A stretch of 5,014 nucleotides of DNA from Thermoplasmata archaeon (GTDB lineage: Archaea; Thermoplasmatota; Thermoplasmata; Thermoplasmatales; Thermoplasmataceae). The translations under genes were made by a program, and so were the position numbers. The stretch spans positions 1 through 5,014 of the forward strand of contig JAKARU010000084.1 in assembly GCA_021819225.1 (NCBI GenBank), given 5' to 3'. Positions 1 to 5,014 of the stretch are shown here, piece by piece. Positions within the stretch are counted from its first letter, which is position 1. Every line of letters starts with the position of its first letter. A model generated the notes under the pieces. That model saw only the letters and a program-made list of their open reading frames with translations. It was not told the DNA's origin and did not search any database.

Positions 1-2
1 AT

Positions 3-269
3 TATAAAAGAGTTAAGTACCCAATAATGATAGGTCTCTTCATAGTAATAGTTTTCTTTTCAGCATTTGAAGCCTCTGTTTTCTATTTTTATGCTCATAT
101 ATTTTATAACGTTTTTTTTGCCTTTATATTTTCTTCCCTATTTTTCTTTCTCACTCTATTTTTTTTCAGATTTATACCAAAAGCTCATTATAAAAACTTT
201 GGACCTTCAGAGAAAAATATTGCGAGTAGAAAATACATGTATATTTATGAGTTTAAAAGAAGTAAATAA
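3..269 (+). CDS. C-terminal part of a probable membrane protein
   Basis: The frame is open from the left window edge to a TAA at 267-269, so the gene may begin outside the window; the first internal ATG is at 27. The residues begin YKRVKYPIM, then hydrophobic helices at about residues 10-30 and 38-57 (counted from position 3), very rich in F, I, V and Y, and end in a basic hydrophilic tail (FRFIPKAHYK to EFKRSK). This is the positive-inside pattern of a helical hairpin with both ends in the cytoplasm. I do not recognise a family. The high phenylalanine content partly reflects a T-rich strand, so a chance open frame is possible. It is the only reading on the plus strand that I consider possibly real, and it is convergent with the minus-strand genes. 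Confidence 0.4.
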   Translation, partial: YKRVKYPIMIGLFIVIVFFSAFEASVFYFYAHIFYNVFFAFIFSSLFFFLTLFFFRFIPKAHYKNFGPSEKNIASRKYMYIYEFKRSK

Positions 270-348
270 AGTCGAAAAGACAGATAATATATTAGTATAG
301 GGTAAAAACCTAGAAGTTGAAATCTGTCATGAATTCTAACTATTTTTG
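270..348. other. Intergenic spacer, no feature recognised
   Basis: This short AT-rich spacer separates the plus-strand membrane-protein frame from the minus-strand transposase remnant. I see no clear hairpin, long T-tract, direct repeat or terminal inverted repeat that would define a terminator or the end of the insertion element. Confidence 0.4.
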
Positions 349-594
349 CTATAAATTGACGCTTTTTGATAAATAAAGGTAGCGAACAAGAATTGCTACA
401 GTTTGAGAATGCCGCATAAAGCTATATTTCTCCACAATGTTAAGATATCCCTTGTCCTTGTAATTCACGATGCCTGGAATGGAAAGGTCGATCTGCGAAT
501 CATGAACAGATGCAGTTGTTACGGCATAATTGGCAATTGACCTGGATCCAGTACAATACCTTTCCCTAAACATGTCTGTGATCTCATACTTACG
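349..594 (-). pseudogene. Transposase remnant, IS5/IS4-type DDE family
   Basis: The minus-strand frame is open from 594 to a TAG at 351-349 and carries SRSIANYAVTTASVHDSQID, followed by LSIPGIVNYKDKGY. This TxASVHDSxxD...YxDKGY arrangement is the region around the second catalytic aspartate (in DKGY, at 459-445) of IS5/IS4-type DDE transposases. The first aspartate region upstream is missing (a TAA closes the frame at 597-595), and after DKGYL the sequence no longer looks like the family, so the third, glutamate-bearing region is also lost. About 45 residues of a protein that is usually 250 or more remain. It is a dead fragment; the ATG at 573 is internal to the old reading frame and not a real start. 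It lies just downstream of the truncated endonuclease and may mark the event that broke it. Confidence 0.6.
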
Positions 595-685
595 TTAATT
601 CCATTATAGATACTCTTGCCACATCCTTTTCCATTTCACGGAGATTCAAATCATAACTAATATCTACACAAGATTCGTGATACTA
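574..685. other. Degenerate stretch between the endonuclease and transposase remnants
   Basis: The minus strand has a protein-like stretch here in the same frame as the endonuclease fragment, after its tandem stops (for example DLNLREMEKDVARVS), ending at a TAA near 595. It does not resemble the missing part of an MvaI/BcnI enzyme and has no good start codon. It may be part of the inserted element or an unrelated scrap. No inverted repeat or target duplication was found by eye. Confidence 0.25.
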
Positions 686-868
686 TCAATTCTTTCTTGC
701 GGACTTCAATTCTACCTTCTCACCGTTTGGACCTGGAAAATTGTTTTCCTTGATCCCCAATAGATCTTCAAGTGTTTTCCCATTGCCAGTGTCATGGGTC
801 CTGTTGGAATGAATCCACTGGTTGCTGATTTCATTCAATCGATCAACTAATTCGTTAAAACCTTTCAT
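686..868 (-). pseudogene. Truncated MvaI/BcnI-family restriction endonuclease (N-terminal fragment)
   Basis: The 60-residue product matches the start of MvaI/BcnI-type type II endonucleases, monomeric enzymes that nick or cut short GC-containing sites. The family signature TGxGKTxEDLLGIxENN is present at residues 27-43, and the catalytic segment follows as GPNGEKVELKSARKN. In the family this segment normally reads PD...(E)xK; here the aspartate is replaced by N48, while E34, E53 and K55 (the ELK part) remain. The frame then hits two stop codons in a row (TGA 688-686, TAG 685-683). Family members are about 230-250 residues, so roughly three quarters is missing, and I find no continuation in nearby frames. 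Both the lost aspartate and the truncation argue for a dead gene. The ATG at 868 fits the TATA-like box before it. The other reading, a short expressed DNA-binding fragment, is less likely. Confidence 0.62.
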
Positions 869-883
869 TCAGTTGTGTAATGG

Positions 884-897
884 ATATATGTATATAT
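884..897 (-). promoter_or_regulatory. TATA-like box upstream of the endonuclease fragment
   Basis: The minus strand reads ATATATACATATAT. This near-palindromic AT element is centred about 22 bases before the ATG at 868, close to the spacing expected for a leaderless archaeal gene, and no ribosome binding site lies between them. It suggests the decayed endonuclease gene once had its own promoter. Confidence 0.35.
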
Positions 898-903
898 GAA
901 TTT

Positions 904-924
904 ACAAAATTGAACGAAAACAAA
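904..924 (-). terminator. T-rich tract after the 261-residue gene
   Basis: On the minus strand, just after the TAG at 935-933, the sequence becomes T-rich (TTTGTTTTCGTTCAATTTTG). Archaeal termination often uses such oligo-T tracts without a stable hairpin, and none is seen here. The local background is AT-rich, so the tract may not be functional. Confidence 0.25.
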
Positions 925-932
925 CTTTCAAC

Positions 933-1718
933 CTATCTCCTTCTCCTATGACTGGGATTAATCCAATGAGGTTTCCCTCCTTTTTTATTTTCTTTAGATC
1001 TACAATACCCTTCTACGTGTGTCCCATCCTCTTTCTGGTATTCAGATACCCATTCTTCCCCTTGTCCACATTCGTAGTTGTCATATTGATTGTTGTGATT
1101 TAATATAGGTAATAAGTTTAAGATTTTAATTTTTATTTTTTTCACATTATCTAAGTCTATTCCTCCTATTTGTATATCAATTAGTGTTTTCCCTGTTTCA
1201 TCTTCTGGCATTATGAGCTCTATCTCCCCTTGTTGGTTTATGTTGTGAACGAATGACCTGTTAAATAGAATTTCCTCAGAGTGGTAATATACATTCACGA
1301 AATAATCCTCCGCTTCTGATCGATAAATTGGATAAAACAGTTTAGCTGTAAGTCCTTTTACCTTCCTTTGATTGCCATGTGTAATCTGCGATATTGGAAT
1401 TGTTTCGATATCGTGTCTATTAGAAATTTCTTCTTTATCCATTCCTCGCAATGTTAAAATAATTCTATTATCCTTTTCATTTTCTTCGAGCACCGTTAGA
1501 TATAAGTCCTTCAGACATTTATTAATCTCGTCTTTCACATCTTTAATAAAAATTTCTTTATCAATTGAAATCTCGAGTATATTTTTTTCTTTTTCTTCAA
1601 TATGTGTAACTCCATACGGCTTAATATTTGGTACTATTCCTTTATCCTCTAATATTTTTCCTATGCATCTTTCAATCAAGTTAACATCTTTCTTTTCAAT
1701 TTTTTTATACATACTCAT
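933..1718 (-). CDS. Hypothetical protein with C-terminal DGTxVxGYxR-type tail
   Basis: I do not recognise the 261-residue product as a whole. Residues 1-95 look like an alpha/beta domain with alternating strands and helices (for example NILEISIDKEIF, then a helix to about 72, then RIILTLRG). Residues about 105-200 are strand-rich and could form a beta-sandwich. The tail holds WVSEYQKEDGTHVEGYCR (residues 223-240), a form of the YxRxDGTxVxGYxR motif that recurs at the ends of many otherwise unrelated bacterial and phage proteins, and it finishes in a basic HRRRR. No signal peptide or membrane helix is seen, so it is probably cytoplasmic. ATG at 1718 is chosen; a second in-frame ATG follows two codons later. 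No Shine-Dalgarno sequence is visible, but a TATA-like box suits a near-leaderless message. The gene is markedly AT-rich (one sampled 60-base line is under 25% G+C), unlike hsdR. It lies between hsdR and a decayed restriction endonuclease, so a defence or accessory role is possible but unproven. Confidence 0.8.
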   Translation of the reverse strand: MSMYKKIEKKDVNLIERCIGKILEDKGIVPNIKPYGVTHIEEKEKNILEISIDKEIFIKDVKDEINKCLKDLYLTVLEENEKDNRIILTLRGMDKEEISNRHDIETIPISQITHGNQRKVKGLTAKLFYPIYRSEAEDYFVNVYYHSEEILFNRSFVHNINQQGEIELIMPEDETGKTLIDIQIGGIDLDNVKKIKIKILNLLPILNHNNQYDNYECGQGEEWVSEYQKEDGTHVEGYCRSKENKKGGKPHWINPSHRRRR

Positions 1719-1740
1719 CGGTCCAAATAAACAAATTAAT

Positions 1741-1920
1741 TTTAATGTATTTAAGAATTGCGATAATCTGATCCAAGAGAATTGATTCGTGAAGATCCTT
1801 GTTGTCCTTCAGATATACGGTATTGATCATTGAGGGGATATTATAAATGCATTGATTGGATCAGGGAAATGTTCCAGGATAAGAGTCCTTCATGATTACA
1901 CAACATTTGGGACGCTTTAA
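1741..1920 (+). pseudogene. Possible remnant of a winged-helix regulator
   Basis: No intact gene lies between the 280-residue and 261-residue genes. On the plus strand a single frame reads protein-like through two in-frame TGA codons (1783-1785 and 1831-1833) to a TAA at 1918. Between them are stretches such as FVKILVVLQIYG, and after the second stop DIINALIGSGKCSRIRVL. The pattern of a hydrophobic first helix followed by a second helix and a recognition-like helix resembles archaeal winged-helix DNA-binding domains. With no start and two stops it could not be functional. The likeness is by eye and weak; chance is a real alternative, and the minus strand also carries a 41-codon open stretch here. 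Confidence 0.22.
1747..1754 (-). promoter_or_regulatory. TATA-like box upstream of the 261-residue gene
   Basis: Read on the minus strand the sequence is TTAAATAC within an AT-rich stretch. Its centre is about 32 bases before the ATG at 1718. Archaeal transcription starts some 25 bases after the TATA centre, giving a leader of only about 7 bases, which agrees with the lack of a Shine-Dalgarno sequence before this ATG. If real, the gene has its own promoter rather than depending on the hsdR transcript. Confidence 0.35.
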
Positions 1921-1954
1921 TATGCATGGCCATATGAATCGTTTTTAAAGGTAA

Positions 1955-2797
1955 CTACACATATTTGCATTTACCCTTCAGTTTAGTAGTGTGTTCAATC
2001 TCATCTATTTCTTTCTTTGTTGTTTCAACTATGCTATTAAGCTGTCTATATAAATCGATAAGATTGGTTGATTCACTACTAAAATCTCCTCTGATTTCAT
2101 TTGAGCATCTTTTAAACTCATCGTACAGCCCATAATATCTTAGGTTTCTTAACTTGCTAGGCCAGTTTTCCTCGTCCTCACCAATTACCATGAGAAATAA
2201 AGAACCGGCATAATTTGATTCTATTGATTCATTATTTAATTCTGAAAATTTAATCTTGCTCTCGGGTACAGTTTTAATCCAACTTGGAAATTCAATATTG
2301 CTAGTCCCAAGTTTTTCATATATTTTCTCAGAAAGTGAATTTAAGAGCTGAAGGATTTTAATTCCATTCTTCCTTACTTCTGTTTCCGTTTTTGCTAACA
2401 GTTTACTTAGCAATGGGAAGTGTTTCGTTATATCATCATAAAGAATGGTATCAATTCCCACTTGAATAACATGGCCATTTTCTGAGAACTGGCTTCCTAC
2501 CTCAAATTGTATAGGTTCATTCTTTATCTGTATGTGTTTAACTCTCCTCTCATTTCCGAAAGTGGGTCTAGGGAGCTTTAATTCTCCTGTACCAAAGACA
2601 AAAATCCAAACTTCTCCAACTATTTGGTCAATGGCTTTGCTTACAGACCTAAGGTTTTCCTTATGTTCCTCAAGATGTCTCTGCTTCCTTTGTTCTCGCA
2701 AACTTACCATCGTAGCAACGTATCCTACCAGTCCTGCTACTAGACCACCCAAGATTGTAAAGACGACAGATAATGTTAGGTTGTTCAATTCACCCAC
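1955..2797 (-). CDS. Membrane-anchored protein of unknown function, coupled to hsdR
   Basis: I do not recognise the family. The 280-residue product starts with a hydrophobic helix at about residues 8-31 (rich in V, L, G, ending GYVATM), followed by a strongly basic stretch (REQRKQRH, residues 34-41). By the positive-inside rule the remaining 240 or so residues are cytoplasmic. They are charged and mostly helical, with likely amphipathic or coiled-coil stretches near 125-162 and 245-272; I see no nuclease, ATPase or methylase motif. The start is GTG at 2797: an in-frame TGA lies directly upstream, so no longer version exists; TTG at 2788 is an alternative that keeps the membrane helix. There is no strong ribosome binding site (GGGAT about 10 bases upstream at best). 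The start lies inside the end of hsdR, overlapping by 13 bases, so translation is probably coupled. A sampled line of this gene is about one third G+C, lower than hsdR. A role in the restriction cassette is inference from position only. Confidence 0.82.
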   Translation of the reverse strand: MGELNNLTLSVVFTILGGLVAGLVGYVATMVSLREQRKQRHLEEHKENLRSVSKAIDQIVGEVWIFVFGTGELKLPRPTFGNERRVKHIQIKNEPIQFEVGSQFSENGHVIQVGIDTILYDDITKHFPLLSKLLAKTETEVRKNGIKILQLLNSLSEKIYEKLGTSNIEFPSWIKTVPESKIKFSELNNESIESNYAGSLFLMVIGEDEENWPSKLRNLRYYGLYDEFKRCSNEIRGDFSSESTNLIDLYRQLNSIVETTKKEIDEIEHTTKLKGKCKYV

Positions 2798-5014
2798 TCA
2801 TATCCCAGTTGCTTAGCCTGCTCCAGTACCGTGATTGTTGCCTTCTCCTGCTTGTCTGGTGGATATCCGTATTTCTTCAGGACCTTCTTCACGATCACCC
2901 TCAGCTTTGCCTGCACGCTTTCCCTCACTGACCAGTCTATTGTTATGTTTTTCTTTACTATGATGACCAGTTCCCTTGCAATATCCCTTAATGTCTCATC
3001 TCCAAGAACCTGCTTTGCACTGTCGTTGTCTGCTAAAGCATCATAGAATGCGATCTCATCATCGTTCAATCCCATGGTCTTTCCCCTGTTCTGCTCATCC
3101 CTGATCTTCTTTGCAAGGTCTATGAGTTCCTGTATTATCTCTGCGGTTTCTATGCTCTTGTTTGTATATGACCGAATTGCCTTTTCTAACATCTCAATGA
3201 ATGATCTCTGCTGCACAAGGTTCTTCTTGAGCCTGATCCTGATCTGATCGTTAAGGAGCTTCTTGAGCATCTCGAATGCAAGGTTCTTCTGTGGCATGTC
3301 CTTCACTTCTGCAAGGAACTCATCTGATAATATGGATATGTCAGGCTTGTTCAATCCAGCAGCTGCAAATATGTCTATGACACGATCAGAAACAAGTGCC
3401 TTTGAAAGTATCTGCCTTATTGCAGTTTCTGACTGCCCTGAATCAACCCTCCTGGAGTCTGTGTTCTTGATCAATGCTGATCGAACAGCCTGGAAGAAGC
3501 CAACATCATCCCTGATCCTCATGGCAGAAGGATCAGGAACAACCAGTGCGAAGGCCTTTGTTAATTCTGTCACATTCCTCATGTATCTTTCCTTTCCATC
3601 TTTCTGTGAAAGGATGTGATCCATTGCCTTCTCTATTATGGACAGTCTCTGTTTTGTATCTTCGGTGAAGAATGACCTGTAATCAAAATTATTGAACATT
3701 GCTGTAACGATGTCGTATTTCTCCTCCATGATTGCTATGGCCTGATCCATTGGTATGCCAGTCTCCCTCCTGTCACCTTCCGTGTATTGTGACAATGCCT
3801 TCTTCAGTTCAAAGGCAAGCCCAAGGTAATCAACAACAAGGCCGCCGGGCTTGTCCCTGAATACCCTGTTCACCCTTGCAATTGCCTGCATTAATGTGTG
3901 TCCCTGCATTGGCTTGTCAATATACATGGTATGAAGGCTCGGTGCATCAAATCCTGTCAGCCACATATCCCTTACGATTACAATGCTCAAGGGATCACCG
4001 GGATCCTTCATCCTCTCTGCAAGATGCTGCCTCCTTTGCTTGTTCCTTATGTGTTCCTGCCACTTCGGTCCGTCTGCTGCTGATCCTGTCATTATTACCT
4101 TTATGATCCCTTTGTCGTCATCATTGTCATACCAGTTTGGTCGCAATTTTATGATCTCATCGTGGAGCTCAATGGCAATCCTCCTGCTCATCGTTACGAT
4201 CATTGCCTTTCCTTCAAGGACAGATGATCTTGATTCCCAGTGATCCACTATGTCTCTTGCTATTATCCTGATCCTGTTCTCACTTCCTACAACAGCCTCA
4301 ACCCTTGCCCATTTGCTTTTGAGTTTTTCCCTTGTTGATATCTCCTCCCCTTCTGTTACCTCTTCAAACTCCCTGTCTATCTGTGGCCTCTCTTCTGGCT
4401 TGAGTTCCAGCTTTGCAAGCCTGCTTTCATAGTATATTCTAACAGTTGATCCGTCCTCCACTGCCTGCTGCACATCATATATATCAACATATTTGCCGAA
4501 GACCTGTGGTGTTGATCTGTCTTCCTTCTCTATTGGTGTTCCAGTGAATCCTATGTATGTTGCATTTGGGACTGCATCCCTGAGATATTTTGCATAGCCG
4601 TACTTGATTTCTTTCTTATCCTTTGATATATCTGCCCTGAAGCCATACTGGCTCCTGTGTGCCTCATCTGCTATAACAACAATGTTCTTCCTCTCAGAAA
4701 GAAGTGGAAAATCGTTTCCCTCCTCAGGAAGGAATTTCTGTATTGTCGTGAATATGATGCCTCCTGATGCAACATTGATAAGTGATTTCAGTGAATCCCT
4801 TGAATCTGCCTGTTTCGGTTCCTGTCGTAATAATTCCTGGCATCTTGCGAATGTGCCGAAGAGCTGATCGTCAAGATCATTCCTGTCTGTGAGCACGATT
4901 ACAGTTGGATTTTCCATGTTGGGTTCAAGGACAAGCTTGCCTGTGTAGAATACCATGGTAAGACTCTTGCCTGATCCCTGGGTATGCCATACTATTCCTG
5001 CCTTGTGATCTGAA
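2785..5014 (-). CDS. hsdR: Type I restriction enzyme subunit R (HsdR), N-terminus cut by window edge
   Basis: This is the ATP-driven DNA translocase and restriction subunit of a type I restriction-modification complex, which works with HsdM and HsdS in the cytoplasm. The frame is open to the window edge; the ATG at 4956 is internal, because upstream in-frame codons encode the Walker A segment HTQGSGKS (4986-4963). In order follow [10 protein letters not shown] (motif Ia), the DEAH box of [11 protein letters not shown] (4668-4657), GFTGTP (motif III, TGTP at 4545-4534), TGFDAP (3957-3940) and QAIARVNR (motif VI, 3888-3865). Thus both RecA-like domains are complete apart from the extreme start, followed by a helical C-terminal region of about 320 residues ending in YEWVN. 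Visible length is 742 residues; family members are about 1000, so the N-terminal PD-(D/E)xK nuclease domain (roughly 250-300 residues) lies beyond the edge. No frameshift or missing helicase motif is seen. The end overlaps the next gene by 13 bases. Type I identity is very secure; specificity cannot be read here. Confidence 0.96.
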   Translation of the reverse strand, partial: SDHKAGIVWHTQGSGKSLTMVFYTGKLVLEPNMENPTVIVLTDRNDLDDQLFGTFARCQELLRQEPKQADSRDSLKSLINVASGGIIFTTIQKFLPEEGNDFPLLSERKNIVVIADEAHRSQYGFRADISKDKKEIKYGYAKYLRDAVPNATYIGFTGTPIEKEDRSTPQVFGKYVDIYDVQQAVEDGSTVRIYYESRLAKLELKPEERPQIDREFEEVTEGEEISTREKLKSKWARVEAVVGSENRIRIIARDIVDHWESRSSVLEGKAMIVTMSRRIAIELHDEIIKLRPNWYDNDDDKGIIKVIMTGSAADGPKWQEHIRNKQRRQHLAERMKDPGDPLSIVIVRDMWLTGFDAPSLHTMYIDKPMQGHTLMQAIARVNRVFRDKPGGLVVDYLGLAFELKKALSQYTEGDRRETGIPMDQAIAIMEEKYDIVTAMFNNFDYRSFFTEDTKQRLSIIEKAMDHILSQKDGKERYMRNVTELTKAFALVVPDPSAMRIRDDVGFFQAVRSALIKNTDSRRVDSGQSETAIRQILSKALVSDRVIDIFAAAGLNKPDISILSDEFLAEVKDMPQKNLAFEMLKKLLNDQIRIRLKKNLVQQRSFIEMLEKAIRSYTNKSIETAEIIQELIDLAKKIRDEQNRGKTMGLNDDEIAFYDALADNDSAKQVLGDETLRDIARELVIIVKKNITIDWSVRESVQAKLRVIVKKVLKKYGYPPDKQEKATITVLEQAKQLGYEWVN

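Noticed and set aside
67..300. Second plus-strand hydrophobic open frame, 77 codons
   Set aside because: It overlaps the 3-269 frame in another phase. Both are hydrophobic because the strand is T-rich; only the 3-269 frame is open to the edge and shows a sensible basic-hydrophobic topology.
1372..1785. Plus-strand 137-codon open frame
   Set aside because: It lies mostly antisense to the 261-residue gene and its serine/isoleucine/phenylalanine-rich product is what the complement of an AT-rich gene gives. Only its last part, outside that gene, is discussed as a possible regulator relic.
1705..1830. Minus-strand 41-codon open frame (starts MINTVYLKDNKD)
   Set aside because: It is short, overlaps the start of the 261-residue gene in another frame, has no ribosome binding site and no recognisable motif.
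1921..1945. ATGGCCAT palindrome and nearby ATGCAT downstream of the 280-residue gene as a terminator hairpin
   Set aside because: The palindrome is only 8 bases with no loop and no following T-tract, so it gives no stable terminator.
3263..3619. Plus-strand open frames antisense to hsdR (also at 2532-2816, 2831-3046, 3876-4243, 4250-4432, 4604-4867)
   Set aside because: They are shadows of the strongly supported hsdR and 280-residue genes; their products are low-complexity serine/leucine/cysteine-rich sequences.
4954..4956. ATG at 4956 as the start of hsdR
   Set aside because: The frame continues upstream to the edge and encodes the Walker A motif HTQGSGKS, so this methionine is internal.
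1..5014. CRISPR array, tRNA or rRNA gene, long direct repeats
   Set aside because: None was found on reading either strand; no regularly spaced repeats and no tRNA-like arm arrangement were seen.

Overview
The window looks like accessory (defence-island type) DNA, probably from an archaeon. The indications are indirect. The large gene relies on AGG/AGA for arginine and often ATA for isoleucine. Two smaller genes have AT-rich, TATA-like boxes about 22-32 bases before their ATG and no clear Shine-Dalgarno sequence, as in leaderless archaeal transcripts. A member of the Thermoplasmata would fit, but that lineage is a guess; no rRNA, tRNA or other marker gene is present.

Nearly all recognisable genes read on the minus strand, so the layout runs from right to left. 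Positions 5014-2785 hold the ATPase/translocase and C-terminal parts of a type I restriction subunit (HsdR). The window edge cuts it just before the Walker A motif, so its nuclease domain, hsdM and hsdS are outside or absent. Overlapping its end by 13 bases is a 280-residue protein (2797-1955) with one N-terminal membrane helix; I do not recognise its family, but the overlap suggests co-translation with hsdR. Positions 1954-1719 hold no intact gene, only a weak plus-strand trace that reads like a broken winged-helix regulator.

Next is an unrecognised, very AT-rich 261-residue gene (1718-933) with a DGTxVxGYxR-type tail and its own TATA-like box. Then comes a 60-codon N-terminal fragment (868-686) of an MvaI/BcnI-family restriction endonuclease that lost one catalytic aspartate and stops at tandem stop codons. 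Positions 594-349 hold a broken DDE transposase of IS5/IS4 type. At the far left, on the plus strand, is the probable C-terminal end of a hydrophobic membrane protein (3-269).

The region reads as one restriction cassette (type I, intact as far as visible), a second decayed restriction enzyme and transposon debris. The two intact unknown genes (280 and 261 residues) are the best candidates for new biology, but nothing in the sequence proves a new system.
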